Positions 1-10,144 are shown, counted from the stretch's first letter. The stretch is DNA of 64,000 bases from an uncultured Aurantimonas sp. (GCA_947488615.1 CANKZU010000001.1:463031-527030); one strand, 5' to 3'. Notes: generated from the letters alone by a model not told the origin. Made by a program: numbers and translations.

Positions 1-19
1 GCGGGGCACATGGCGCGAT

Positions 20-1405
20 ATGTTCCGCGGGTTCCAACTGACGGCGATGGCGGTGGCTCTCGCCTTCTTTGCGCCGGCGCAGTCCTCTTCGAGCGAGCGG
101 GAATGGCCTCAGCGCCTGGTCGGCCATGGCGGTCCCGTCATGGCGATAACCCTGTCCGATGACGGCTCCGAGGCGCTGACCGCATCCTTCGACTATTCGA
201 TCATTCGTTGGCGAATGCAGGGTCCTGAGGGCACGATCGTCGCGCGGCTGATCGGACACGATGCCGCCGTCAATGACGTCGCTTTCGTCCCTGGCGCCGA
301 AAAGGCGGTTTCCGTATCAGACGACGGCGCGTTCGCGATCTGGGATCTGCGGGAGAATCGTCTCGAAACCCTGATCGAGGATACCAAGGACAAGGTCCAG
401 GACGTTGCGGTGAGTCTCGACGGCCGGTTCGCGGCCGCCGCCCGCTGGGACGGCACGGCGCGAATTTTCGATATCGCCGCGGGGCGTGAAATCGGCCGCA
501 CCGAGGGACATCGCGGCAATGTGAATGCTGTTGCCTTCTCGTTGGACGGCAGGCAGCTCTTTACCGCGGGTTACGACGGCACCGTTCGCGAATGGCCGCT
601 TCGCGATGGCCAGATCACCGGACCCTCCCGCCTGCTGTATTCCCACGGTTGGGGCGTCAACGTGCTGGCAGCCCTCCCCGGCGGTTCGTTGCTGGCCTTC
701 GGTACGCTGAACGGCGTGACCGGCGTCATCGATCTTCCGACCGGCGAAGTCGCCGAATTGGCATCGAATGAGCACCCGGTCCTGTCGATCGCTTCGTCGC
801 CGCGCGCGGGGTGGTTCGCCACGGGCAGTGCCAACGGTCGTGTCCGTGTCTTCGATGCCGATTCGGGAAACCTCGTGGAGGAATACGGAGATATCTACGG
901 CCCGGTCTGGGGACTTTCGTTCACGCCCGAAGGCACCCAGTTGTATCGCAGCGGGCTGGACGATTTCGCGATCCGTTGGCAGGTCGCGCCGCGCCATCCG
1001 CTCGAGCCCGTCCAGTCCGTCTATCCGCGCCGGTTTCAGACTGTTAACCGGGCCGGCCCCGGCGAGATCGAGTTCTTGCGCAAATGCTCGGTCTGCCACA
1101 CGCTCACGCCGGATGACGCCAACCGCGCCGGGCCGACGCTGTACGGTCTATTCGGCAGGGTTGCCGGGACGGTGCCAGGCTACAAATATTCTCAGGCCCT
1201 GGTGGAATCAGATATTGTCTGGACTCCGGAGACGGTTTCGCGGCTATTCGACGATGGACCGGATATCGTGACGCCGGGGACGAAAATGCCGGTCCAGCGG
1301 CTCAAGAGCGTCGAACGGCGGGACGCACTGATCACCTACCTGCTGCAAGCCACGGCGGCGAACGGACAAGCGCCGTTGCCGGGCGAGCGGCATAGCAAGA
1401 ATTGA
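20..1405 (+). CDS. WD40-repeat beta-propeller protein with C-terminal class I cytochrome c domain, secreted
   Basis: 461 aa ORF; N-terminal signal-like hydrophobic stretch; repeated GH...W-D type WD40 blocks; C-terminal CSVCHT (CxxCH) heme motif and KMP..L distal region. Confidence 0.85.
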   Translation: MFRGFQLTAMAVALAFFAPAQSSSSEREWPQRLVGHGGPVMAITLSDDGSEALTASFDYSIIRWRMQGPEGTIVARLIGHDAAVNDVAFVPGAEKAVSVSDDGAFAIWDLRENRLETLIEDTKDKVQDVAVSLDGRFAAAARWDGTARIFDIAAGREIGRTEGHRGNVNAVAFSLDGRQLFTAGYDGTVREWPLRDGQITGPSRLLYSHGWGVNVLAALPGGSLLAFGTLNGVTGVIDLPTGEVAELASNEHPVLSIASSPRAGWFATGSANGRVRVFDADSGNLVEEYGDIYGPVWGLSFTPEGTQLYRSGLDDFAIRWQVAPRHPLEPVQSVYPRRFQTVNRAGPGEIEFLRKCSVCHTLTPDDANRAGPTLYGLFGRVAGTVPGYKYSQALVESDIVWTPETVSRLFDDGPDIVTPGTKMPVQRLKSVERRDALITYLLQATAANGQAPLPGERHSKN

Positions 1406-1421
1406 CGGAGTCGGACTGATA

Positions 1422-1547
1422 ATGAAAGCCTTCCTCTTGAGCATCGTAATCCTGCTGGTCGTCGCCCTTGGCGTCGGGTTTCTCCTTGATGAGCCCCTCG
1501 AAACCCCGGCGAGCCAGGCCTATTCGACGGAGAACGTCCGGCTGTAA
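1422..1547 (+). CDS. Small single-pass membrane protein (41 aa), hypothetical
   Basis: ATG at 1422 to TAA at 1547, MKAFLLSIVILLVVALGVGFLLDEPLETPASQAYSTENVRL; stop overlaps next start (TAATG). Confidence 0.55.
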   Translation: MKAFLLSIVILLVVALGVGFLLDEPLETPASQAYSTENVRL

Positions 1548-2533
1548 TGCGTATCACTCGCGGCCTCGCGGCTCTCATTGCGCTGGCCCTCGCGGGATTT
1601 GCGGCCGTGGCTGGCCAAGCGGAGGAGCTATCCGCCAAGAATTGGCGCACGGCCATTGCAACCGTCGCGACGCAATCCGTGGTCGCTGTCATTCCGGTGT
1701 TACCAAAGCACCAGATCAACCAGGAAGAGCCCGAGGGCACCGGTTTCGCGGTCCGCGACGGCCGCACCATCGTGACGGCGGACCATGTGCTCGGGCGCAC
1801 CAACACGGTGCGGTTGCGGCTGTCCTCGGGAGCCGTCCGGGAGGCGGACATCGCGCTGCGTGACGCCGATACGGATATCGCCTTGTTGCATGTCAGCGAT
1901 GCCCTTCCGCCCCTGGTGTTCTCCGCTGACGTGCGGACAGGCGCTGATGCCTGCGTCCTCGGAAACGCATTCGGCCTCGGGATCAGCTTGGCCTGCGGCG
2001 TGATTTCGGCGACCGACCGGCGCGGCGTCGGCTTCAACCGCATCGAGGACTTCCTCCAGACCGACGCGGCGATCAATCCTGGCATGTCCGGAGCGCCGCT
2101 CATCACCGCGGACGGCAACGTCGCCGGAATGGCCAGTGCGATTTTCACCAAATCGTCCGACGGCAATCTCGGCGTGAATTTCGTCGCCTCCGCGCGGTTG
2201 CTCGAGGCTGTTCTCGATGACGGCGAGGATGGTCGTATCGAACGGCGCGCGGCGGGGATCATCCTGCGCCCGCTTCCCACGCCTGGCGAAACCGGAGAAC
2301 CCGGCGCTGAAGTCGTGCGCGTGGCACCGGGATCGCCGGAAGATCAGGCTGGAATCGCCATGGGCGACCGCATCCGCGCCATCGGCGATCTGGCCGTACG
2401 TGGCCAGCCCGACTATCTCAGCGCGATCGTCCTCGGCGCCGGGCAGGATACGCTCACCTTTTCGATTGAACGAGCCGGCGAATTGTTGGACATCCTCGTC
2501 CAGGACAAAAGCGAAAAAGGAAAAGACCGATGA
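1547..2533 (+). CDS. Trypsin-like serine protease with C-terminal PDZ domain (DegP/HtrA-like), exported
   Basis: Signal peptide; DTDIALL and INPGMSGAPL protease motifs; PDZ-like APGSPEDQAGIAMGDRIRAIGD. Confidence 0.85.
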   Translation: MRITRGLAALIALALAGFAAVAGQAEELSAKNWRTAIATVATQSVVAVIPVLPKHQINQEEPEGTGFAVRDGRTIVTADHVLGRTNTVRLRLSSGAVREADIALRDADTDIALLHVSDALPPLVFSADVRTGADACVLGNAFGLGISLACGVISATDRRGVGFNRIEDFLQTDAAINPGMSGAPLITADGNVAGMASAIFTKSSDGNLGVNFVASARLLEAVLDDGEDGRIERRAAGIILRPLPTPGETGEPGAEVVRVAPGSPEDQAGIAMGDRIRAIGDLAVRGQPDYLSAIVLGAGQDTLTFSIERAGELLDILVQDKSEKGKDR

Positions 2534-2721
2534 GCGAAGAAGCCTTCAACATGTCGCTGAGAAAATTCCTCAAGCAGGTCGGGGTAACCTCGCAGCACGA
2601 AATCGAAGATCTGGTGCGCACGGGAAAGGCGGGTTCGGGCTCGCTGAGGGTCAAGATCGTCCTGACCGCCGAGGGCGCCCCGCTTAATCATGTGGTCGAG
2701 GGCGAAATCCAACTGCCGTGA
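2530..2721 (+). CDS. Small conserved protein (DUF6494-like)
   Basis: 63 aa, FNMSLRKFLKQVGVTSQHEIE; overlaps previous CDS by 4 nt. Confidence 0.65.
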   Translation: MSEEAFNMSLRKFLKQVGVTSQHEIEDLVRTGKAGSGSLRVKIVLTAEGAPLNHVVEGEIQLP

Positions 2722-3482
2722 TGCCCGCGGCGCCTGAGGTCCAGCAACTGGCCGATCCGGAATTTCCGCCTGTCTTTACTGGTCACGCGGTCGCTGCGGA
2801 CGCGGATCCTTTCGCCGTCGCGGTGGAGGGTGCAGCGTCCGGTTCGTATGGGGCTGGAGATGTCGTCTGGAGCGAGGATCGGCGCCGCGCCGCGGCCGCA
2901 TTCATTCTCGAACCGGAGACGCCTCTTGTCGTTGCGGCGCAGATGGTCCCGGTCATGATGGTCGCGCTCGGTGACGCGCTCGGCGCCATCGGTCCGCCCA
3001 ATCTGGCATTGACCTTCCGCTGGCCCGGCACAATTCTGGCCAATGGCGGGATCGTCGGCAAGGTTGCGTTCCGCGCTCCCGACAACGCCGTCGTTGCCGA
3101 TATTCCGGACCACATCGTCGTCGGATTCGAGCTGGCGCTCGACACGTCGGCCAATTCGCGTGGCGAACCCGGCCTCGACCCGAATGTGACAGCGCTTTTC
3201 GAGGAAGGTTGCGGCGAATTGGACCGAACCAGCATCATCGAGGCCGTCGCCCGGCACTTCCTGTCATGGATCGACGGGTGGACGCATGATGGATTTCGCG
3301 CCGCCCACCAGTCCTGGTTGTCGCGCGCCAACGATCTGGACCCGCACATCGACGTATCTGTCGATGGCGGCGCCCGCTCTGGCAAGATGGTCGGCATGGA
3401 CGAGGATGGCGGCCTGCTTGTTCAGGCGGAAGGGCAGACGGTGCTGGTCCCTCTTTGCACAGCCTTGGGAGTCAGTGCCTGA
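2721..3482 (+). CDS. Biotin/lipoate--protein ligase-like protein (DUF4444-type C-terminus)
   Basis: LplA/BirA-like core (RWPGTILANGGIVGKVAFRAP); ATG 2721 overlaps previous stop. Confidence 0.65.
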   Translation: MPAAPEVQQLADPEFPPVFTGHAVAADADPFAVAVEGAASGSYGAGDVVWSEDRRRAAAAFILEPETPLVVAAQMVPVMMVALGDALGAIGPPNLALTFRWPGTILANGGIVGKVAFRAPDNAVVADIPDHIVVGFELALDTSANSRGEPGLDPNVTALFEEGCGELDRTSIIEAVARHFLSWIDGWTHDGFRAAHQSWLSRANDLDPHIDVSVDGGARSGKMVGMDEDGGLLVQAEGQTVLVPLCTALGVSA

Positions 3483-4531
3483 TGGACGCTCAACCCGCCA
3501 ATTCCCGTGACGAACAGCGCATTATCTGGAAATCCGCCGGGCTACATTTGACGCACCGCCTCGAAAGCGGCTGGCTGGCCGTGACACCGGACTTCCTGCG
3601 CGCCTATTACACCCGCCCGGAAATCCATCCGATCGAGGAGAGCTGCGAAAACGAGCATCGCCTGTTCGAAAAGCTGATGGAAACTCCGACCGCGCCGATC
3701 CCTGACGCAGAGCTCGCGGCAATCGCTGATACGGACGCGGCCGACAACTATCGACTGGTCCTCGGCTATCGCGATCACCTGCTGAAGCATGGCTCGATCG
3801 AAGCGGGCTATCTGGCGCTGTTTCAGCCGGGCGCACCGCAAGTGCCGCCGGTCTTCATCGAACAGATGGTTCATCTCGTCTTGTCCGGCCTTTTGGCGGA
3901 TGAGCGCGATCCGTTCGTGCTGCGCGCCGCCGAACTATTCTTTCGCGATCAGAAGGCGACGACGAGCGACGGCCAGCTCATGCTCGCGGATGCGGAAGTG
4001 GTCGAGATGTATTCGGAATCCGGCGGTTTCGGTGGCCTCGGAGCCTTGCTGGCCGAGGCCGGAACGCCGATGCGCGAGGTCTCGCTCGATGTGATGACCG
4101 AGGACAACGCGGCCGCCTATTGGGAGCGCGCCGATCAGTTCAACTTCGCGCTCGACTTCCGCTTTACCCAGTCGGGACAGGACGCGCTGGCGCGCGTCAT
4201 CGAACGATGGGTGGGCCATTTCATGCGGCTGCCGGTCCGCGTACAGGCCATGCAGGCGATCACCGACGAGCGCTGGACCTGGCATATCGGCCTCGATGCG
4301 GAATCAACGCTGATACTGAACGGGCTTTATGACGGGGAGTCGGTCGACGAGAACCGTCTCGACCGCATTGCCGCGCTGTATCGCATGGAGTTCCTGGAAC
4401 CCGACCGTCTCATCGAGACGATGCGGGGCAAGCCGGCTTATCTGGGCCTCGCGGCGTCGGGCGATAATCTCATTCGACTGAAACCGCAAAACCTGTTGAC
4501 GAACCTTCCCCTGACACCGGGCCTACAGTGA
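3482..4531 (+). CDS. Conserved protein of formate dehydrogenase loci (DUF6352-like)
   Basis: In-frame ATG at 3482 (MDAQPANSRDEQRIIWKSAGLHLTH...), overlaps preceding stop; family named from recall only. Confidence 0.6.
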   Translation: MDAQPANSRDEQRIIWKSAGLHLTHRLESGWLAVTPDFLRAYYTRPEIHPIEESCENEHRLFEKLMETPTAPIPDAELAAIADTDAADNYRLVLGYRDHLLKHGSIEAGYLALFQPGAPQVPPVFIEQMVHLVLSGLLADERDPFVLRAAELFFRDQKATTSDGQLMLADAEVVEMYSESGGFGGLGALLAEAGTPMREVSLDVMTEDNAAAYWERADQFNFALDFRFTQSGQDALARVIERWVGHFMRLPVRVQAMQAITDERWTWHIGLDAESTLILNGLYDGESVDENRLDRIAALYRMEFLEPDRLIETMRGKPAYLGLAASGDNLIRLKPQNLLTNLPLTPGLQ

Positions 4532-4544
4532 GCAAGGAAACGAT

Positions 4545-4844
4545 ATGACGACCTCATCGACAAAAATCGTAAACACCCCGTGGATGCGGTTCGTGGCGTT
4601 GCTGCTCGCGGTCCTGCTCGCAATCGGCGCCTTTTTCCTCTGGCTGAACACCGAGGAATGGGTGTCGACCGTCGGAGAACGGGCCGAGCGACTTCAGGAA
4701 TTGACCGTTTCGGACGAGGTGGTCGCCTGCATCGACAAACGGGTCGCCGATATCGACGCGATGGTCGATCAGGGCATGATCAGCGCGGACGCCGCCGAGC
4801 AGTCCCGCTCGCAGGCGCGCTCGCTCTGCTACGACCGCAACTGA
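4545..4844 (+). CDS. Small membrane-anchored protein, hypothetical
   Basis: 99 aa, N-terminal TM segment WMRFVALLLAVLLAIGAFFLW, two Cys in the soluble part. Confidence 0.6.
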   Translation: MTTSSTKIVNTPWMRFVALLLAVLLAIGAFFLWLNTEEWVSTVGERAERLQELTVSDEVVACIDKRVADIDAMVDQGMISADAAEQSRSQARSLCYDRN

Positions 4845-4853
4845 GGAATCCGG

Positions 4854-6896
4854 TCAGTCCTCGTTGAAGAAGTCGTCGATCGACAGTCCCCGCTTGCCAG
4901 CCTCGAGATAGTCGTCGGTGGTGCGAATCCGGGACCGGTGGGCGATCGCGAAGGGATCGCCGCCGTCGGCGGCCAAGGCTTCCAGACGGCAGCTTTCGCA
5001 CATCTGCAACAGCGCAACACGCTCCTCGGTCTGGAACATCCAGTGCGTGCCGCCAAGTTTCTCCTTGACCTTGTCGAGCATGCCGCGTGCGGCGAAGGGC
5101 GTTCCGCAACGGATGCATTCGGCCGGCTCGTCCTCGTTCAGCGTCATCGGCTGCATGACAGTCGGCGCGAAATTATAACGCGGCTCCAAAGAAATCGCGG
5201 TTTCCGGGCAAGTAGCCGCGCAGATCCCGCACTGGACGCAGGCCGATTCGACGAACCGCAATTGCGGCTTGTCAGGATTGTCGCGCAGCGCGTCGGCGGG
5301 GCAGGCCGATACGCAGGCCATGCACAGCGTGCAGCGTTCCTGGTCAACATTGATCGCGCCATAGGGCGCGGATTCGGGCAGCCGGATGAGGTCGGACTCC
5401 GCATGTCCCGCCTTGGCGAGGATCGCAATGGCGGCCCGGGCCACCTCGCGCTTGCCGCCCACCGGCGCAAAAGCCGTGCGCGCGATCTCCGCTGCCGACT
5501 GCAGATCGTAAAGTGCCGATTCCACAATATCGGGATCGCCTGCGTCGACGACCAGGACTCGGCCGGCTCCGAGAGCCATCCCGCCGGTCAATGCGTCGAC
5601 GAGAGAGATCTCCTCATTCAACGCATCCAGCTCGCCGGCCTTGCGCGGATCCGTCAGCACCACCACCGAGCGGAACCCGGCGGCCAGCGCTGCGGCCATC
5701 AGATCATGTCCAACGCCGCTCGCCGAGTGCAGTTCGAGCGGGATGACGTTGGCCGGCAGGCCGCGCCCGAGCCGCGCTATGGCATTGATCAGCGGCGCGC
5801 CATGCTGGCGATCGTGAACCAGGAGGACCGGCGATTTCCCACCCGCGGCGAGATAGGTCTGCGCCAGCGTCTGGACGCGCTCGACCAGTTGGGCACGCGC
5901 CGGATAATCGTAGGAGACGGCGCCCGTCGGGCAATGGGCGGCGCAATTGCCGCAGCCGCCGCAGATATCGGCGTCGATCAGGACCTCGTCGCCCGCCGGC
6001 GTGATCGCGCTCGGCGGACAATTGTCGATGCATTTCGTGCAGCCGGTCTTTTTCGACCGTTCATGTGCGCAGATCGAGGCGTCGTACGAGACATAGATCG
6101 GCTTTTCGAACTCGCCCTCATAGGCGCTCGCCTCGAACACGGCGCGCATGACGGCTGCCGGATCACGCGGGTCCGGGCGGAAATAGCCGTCGCGGCCCGC
6201 CGGACGCGGGAACAGGGCGGCGTCGCCGGTCATGTCGAACAGGACGCTGCAATTCGACTTTGCGCCGTCGCGGGCGAGGCCGAACTGCGGCTCGTCGCGC
6301 GAGGAGGGCAGCATCGCCGCATAGCCATCGACGACGACGTCGAACGCCCCGAGCGAACCGTGCGCCATGGATACCTTGCCGCGGAACACCGGAAAATCGA
6401 GAACAGCCGGCAGCAGAATATCGTCGCTTCCAGTCAGGAGCAGCGTGACCGAAAGCGTTCGATTGAGCATCGCGGCGGCGTCGAAGGCCGCCTGCCCCTC
6501 GCCCATGACGAGGCACAGGCCATCGCTGGAGATCGTGCGCAGACGGGCCGGCTTGATCGGCAGAGAGGCAGCGGCGAGCAGCGCGGCCATCTTCGGCGCG
6601 GTCGACGTCTTGTCCGTCGTCCAGCCGGCGGTCTCGCGAATATTGACGAAGGCCGCGACCTCGCGTCCCGCCTCTTCCGCGACTTCGGCAAAGAGTGGGC
6701 TTTCCTGCGTGCAGGCGACGACAATCTCGTCGCCTGACTCCAGTGCGCCTTCAAAAACGCCGATCTGGTTGCGACAGAGATTGGTATGAACGGTCAGTTC
6801 CGTCTCGCCAAACGCGCGCGCAATGGCTTTCCCATCCATTTTCATGGACTTCTCGCAATTGCAGATCAGGACCCGTTTACTCGTTGCAGTCATGGC
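4854..6896 (-). CDS. 4Fe-4S binding protein with multiple ferredoxin-type clusters
   Basis: Multiple CxxCxxCxxxC motifs (CTKCIDNCP, CGGCGNCAAHCP, CTLCMACVSACP, CVQCGICAATCP); ORF extends to 6923, start chosen at MTATSKRVLICNC. Confidence 0.85.
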   Translation of the reverse strand, partial: AMTATSKRVLICNCEKSMKMDGKAIARAFGETELTVHTNLCRNQIGVFEGALESGDEIVVACTQESPLFAEVAEEAGREVAAFVNIRETAGWTTDKTSTAPKMAALLAAASLPIKPARLRTISSDGLCLVMGEGQAAFDAAAMLNRTLSVTLLLTGSDDILLPAVLDFPVFRGKVSMAHGSLGAFDVVVDGYAAMLPSSRDEPQFGLARDGAKSNCSVLFDMTGDAALFPRPAGRDGYFRPDPRDPAAVMRAVFEASAYEGEFEKPIYVSYDASICAHERSKKTGCTKCIDNCPPSAITPAGDEVLIDADICGGCGNCAAHCPTGAVSYDYPARAQLVERVQTLAQTYLAAGGKSPVLLVHDRQHGAPLINAIARLGRGLPANVIPLELHSASGVGHDLMAAALAAGFRSVVVLTDPRKAGELDALNEEISLVDALTGGMALGAGRVLVVDAGDPDIVESALYDLQSAAEIARTAFAPVGGKREVARAAIAILAKAGHAESDLIRLPESAPYGAINVDQERCTLCMACVSACPADALRDNPDKPQLRFVESACVQCGICAATCPETAISLEPRYNFAPTVMQPMTLNEDEPAECIRCGTPFAARGMLDKVKEKLGGTHWMFQTEERVALLQMCESCRLEALAADGGDPFAIAHRSRIRTTDDYLEAGKRGLSIDDFFNED

Positions 6897-6982
6897 TTCT
6901 CCCTTGTGAGCGAGCCTTAACACGTTATTCTACCAACGAAAGCGGGCAAATGCGCCCGTCTCATACGAAAGGATGACCCTGT

Positions 6983-7528
6983 TTGGCCCGGGAGTTGACG
7001 ATCATGTTGGGAGTGCTCGCCGAGAAGCGGCGATCGGTCTCGAAATGGGCGAAGGAGTACTGGATACCGGTCGGCGTAACGCCCGCCTCCGGCAGCTTTT
7101 CGGCCGGCGATGAACTCCTGCGCGACCACACTATGACGCGCTATTTCATGGGCGTCCACAATCTCACATGCCACGCCGCGGACACCGAGGCCTATGTCCA
7201 TAACTTCAACAGCCAGACACCGGCCCTTTTCGTCATCCTGCGGCGCTCTGAAGACGATACCCATCCCTTGCCGTGGTTCGTCCATTCGGTGACGGCCTCG
7301 CCCTATCTGGCGCAGGACTACGACGACAGCGCCGAAGACATCGTCGAACGGGTCGCGATGCCGCCTGAAATTGCCGGGGCGATCATGGATTTCGTCGATC
7401 GCTATCACAAGGAGGAGGTGTTCAAGAAACGGCGGCGCGACAAGCTCGATACGGACGCGCACAAATTCGGCCAGGAGCCGATCTTCCTTCATCGCGAGCG
7501 ACCGGGTGGAGGCAAGTACGATGGTTGA
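6983..7528 (+). CDS. DUF3305-like protein
   Basis: 181 aa; W.P.GV / YFMGVHNLTCHAADTEAY.HN; adjacent to DUF3306-like ORF. Confidence 0.8.
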   Translation: MARELTIMLGVLAEKRRSVSKWAKEYWIPVGVTPASGSFSAGDELLRDHTMTRYFMGVHNLTCHAADTEAYVHNFNSQTPALFVILRRSEDDTHPLPWFVHSVTASPYLAQDYDDSAEDIVERVAMPPEIAGAIMDFVDRYHKEEVFKKRRRDKLDTDAHKFGQEPIFLHRERPGGGKYDG

Positions 7529-8213
7529 CGAGGCCGGCAAGAACGAAGGCTTCCTGTCGCGCTGGTCGCGGCGCAAGCGCGAGCCCGGCGAGGTCGAACC
7601 AGCGGTGGAGATCGCGCCAGACGATGCCGCGCCGGTCGTCGAAGCCGACACGCCCGATCCGGAAGCGGAGGAGAACCGCATCGCCGCCGAATCGATCGAC
7701 ATCGATTCGCTGGTACAGGGTGACGATTTTTCGCTCTTCCTGAAGCGCGGCGTTCCCGAGCTTTTGCGCAAACAGGCCTTGCGAAAGTTGTGGCGAACCA
7801 ATCCCGTTTTCGCCAATCTCGACGGCCTCAACGACTATGACGAGGATTTCCGCAATCCCGCGCACAATGCCTACAAGTCCCTCTGGCAGGTCGGGCGCGG
7901 CTTTCTGAGCGTCGAAGAGCAGGAGACCCAGCAGGCGACGGGCCGCATGTCGCGCGACGTCGTGGTTGACGAGCCGGTCGCCGGTGAAGCCGATCCCGCG
8001 GAGGAGGTGCGCGACGCCGAAGCTCCCACGATCGCTGGCGACGAAGAAGACCCGGCGGCGGCGTCAGTGGACGAAGAAGAATCGCCCGTCGAGATCGCCA
8101 TCGAAAGCGACGAGGCGGATGAACTCGCTTTCGCGCCTGGGCAATCGATCGAGCCGGACGAGGCCGAGCAGCCGCGACGGCGCGTGTCTATACGCAGCCG
8201 CCTGGAGGGTTAG
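7521..8213 (+). CDS. DUF3306-like protein
   Basis: MVDEAGKNEGFLSRWSRRK...FLKRGVPELLRKQALRKLWRTNPVFANLDGLNDYDEDF; acidic low-complexity C-terminus. Confidence 0.8.
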   Translation: MVDEAGKNEGFLSRWSRRKREPGEVEPAVEIAPDDAAPVVEADTPDPEAEENRIAAESIDIDSLVQGDDFSLFLKRGVPELLRKQALRKLWRTNPVFANLDGLNDYDEDFRNPAHNAYKSLWQVGRGFLSVEEQETQQATGRMSRDVVVDEPVAGEADPAEEVRDAEAPTIAGDEEDPAAASVDEEESPVEIAIESDEADELAFAPGQSIEPDEAEQPRRRVSIRSRLEG

Positions 8214-8248
8214 GACTTCAGGCCCCGCGACGCGGCCTGCCCTTTCGT

Positions 8249-8539
8249 TCAAACGTCCGGATCGGCCAGATGGGTGCGCAGCATTTCCTTGTAGATGCCC
8301 GCCATTTCCTCGACATACACCTCGTGGTCTGCGACATCGCGGACATTGCGCCCGACATGGGCGTTGTAGCGCGCCGCGGCGTAGAGAAAGGCCATGTGAA
8401 TATCCGTCGCGGGGACCTTGCGGTTGGCGCGATTGGCGACATCGATGAACCGGTCGGCCAGCCTGACGAACGCCTCCGGGCTGGACGTTTCCAGCGGATC
8501 GGTCGCTTGTTTTTGCGTGCCATTTCCCTGCGACGGCAT
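8249..8539 (-). CDS. DUF3144/DUF5076-like small protein
   Basis: FVRLADRFIDVANRANRKVPATDIHMAFLYAAARYNAHV; start chosen at MPSQGNGT. Confidence 0.65.
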   Translation of the reverse strand: MPSQGNGTQKQATDPLETSSPEAFVRLADRFIDVANRANRKVPATDIHMAFLYAAARYNAHVGRNVRDVADHEVYVEEMAGIYKEMLRTHLADPDV

Positions 8540-8661
8540 ATCCGTGTCTCCTCCTGGCGCGTCCCGGCGGTCGCCATTATCTCCAATCACGAAGCGCGAT
8601 TGGCCGCGCACCGCATTTGCCGTATGTGACGGTCCAGACTTCCATAACAGCGAGAGTTCAG

Positions 8662-9825
8662 TTGGCAATCAGCAAGGACAACATTCTGGAGCAGCTCAAG
8701 CGGGTCAAAGGACCCGACTTGAGCGGTAACATCGTCGATCTCGGCCTGGTCTCGGAAATTTTCCTCGCCGACGGCAAGGCGTTCTTTTCGCTGACGGTGC
8801 CGGCCGACCGGGCAGAGGAACTGGAACCCTTGCGCGCCGCCGCCGAAAAGGCGGCTATGAATGCCGAGGGCGTCGAGAAGGCAGTCGTCGCGCTGACCGC
8901 CGAGCGCAGCGGCTCCTCCGCGTCGGCCGTGCGCCCGGCACCGAGCGCCGAGCAGGCCGCCGCCGTGCCCCCGCCGATGGCGGCCCACGCCGCTCACGCC
9001 AGACCAACTCCGCCGGCAAAGGCCGGGGTTCCCGGCATCGGCGCAATCATAGCCGTCGCCTCCGGCAAGGGCGGCGTCGGCAAGTCGACCACGTCGGTCA
9101 ATCTGGCGCTCGGCCTTCAGGCGAACGGGTTGAAGGTCGGCATTCTGGATGCCGACATCTACGGTCCCTCCATGCCCCGTCTGCTGCATATTTCCGGCAG
9201 GCCGCAGACGGTGTCCGGACGCATCCTCAAGCCGATGGAGGGGTATGGCCTGAAGGTCATGTCGATGGGCTTCCTCGTCGACGAGGAAACCCCGATGATC
9301 TGGCGCGGGCCGATGGTCATTTCGGCGCTCACCCAGATGCTGCGCGAAGTCGAATGGGGCGAACTCGACGTGCTTGTCGTCGACATGCCGCCCGGCACCG
9401 GCGACGCCCAGCTGACCATGGCCCAGAACGTGCCGCTGGCCGGCGCGGTCATCGTCTCGACGCCGCAGGATCTCGCTCTGATCGACGCGCGCAAGGGCCT
9501 CGCCATGTTCCGCAAGGTCGATGTCCCGATCCTCGGCATCGTCGAGAATATGAGCTTTTTCATCTGCCCGAATTGCGGCAGCCAGCACGATATCTTCGGC
9601 CATGGCGGAGCGCGCAAGGAAGCCGATCGAATTGGCGCGCCGTTCCTCGGCGAAGTGCCGCTCGACATGGCGATCCGCGAGACGTCTGACGGCGGCACGC
9701 CGATCGTCGTTTCCGATCCGGACGGAGCGCATGCGAAAATCTATCGTGAGATCGCCGAGAAGGCATGGACCAGGGTGTTGGAGGAGCGCCAGATGAGCGG
9801 CGCACCGTCGATCGTCTTCGAGTAA
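8662..9825 (+). CDS. Mrp/NBP35 family Fe-S carrier P-loop ATPase
   Basis: VASGKGGVGKSTTSVNLALGL deviant Walker A; CPNCG; PPGTGDAQLT; TTG start at 8662 assumed (ORF extends to ATG 8617). Confidence 0.9.
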   Translation: MAISKDNILEQLKRVKGPDLSGNIVDLGLVSEIFLADGKAFFSLTVPADRAEELEPLRAAAEKAAMNAEGVEKAVVALTAERSGSSASAVRPAPSAEQAAAVPPPMAAHAAHARPTPPAKAGVPGIGAIIAVASGKGGVGKSTTSVNLALGLQANGLKVGILDADIYGPSMPRLLHISGRPQTVSGRILKPMEGYGLKVMSMGFLVDEETPMIWRGPMVISALTQMLREVEWGELDVLVVDMPPGTGDAQLTMAQNVPLAGAVIVSTPQDLALIDARKGLAMFRKVDVPILGIVENMSFFICPNCGSQHDIFGHGGARKEADRIGAPFLGEVPLDMAIRETSDGGTPIVVSDPDGAHAKIYREIAEKAWTRVLEERQMSGAPSIVFE

Positions 9826-9895
9826 GGCCTCCGCGCGGCGCCCGAGCCGGGCCGGGAGCGGGTGCCCCCTGTCCAACTGGTCCGGTTTTCGCGCC

Positions 9896-10144
9896 CTAGC
9901 CCGCCACCGCGGCTTCCTGGCGCTTTTCGATCAGGAACACGACGCGGTCTTTGCCCCGATCGGTGATCTCGACGCTATCGCCAGTCTCGCGGATCAGATT
10001 CGGGATATCGATCGTCGCCAGCGGATCGCTGCAATGGACTTCGAGGCGATCGCCCGCGGCGAGGCCGCCGAGCGCCTTGCGGGTTTTCAGGGCCGGCCAG
10101 GGGCATTTCAGACCGACGAGATCGAGTTTGGTTGTAACGGACAT
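9896..10144 (-). CDS. TusA-family sulfur carrier protein
   Basis: LDLVGLKCPWPALKTRKAL CPxP motif; start at MSVTTKLD. Confidence 0.85.
   Translation of the reverse strand: MSVTTKLDLVGLKCPWPALKTRKALGGLAAGDRLEVHCSDPLATIDIPNLIRETGDSVEITDRGKDRVVFLIEKRQEAAVAG

Noticed and set aside
4938-6737. 599-aa plus ORF antisense to the 4Fe-4S protein gene
   Set aside because: Shadow ORF; minus strand has four ferredoxin motifs.
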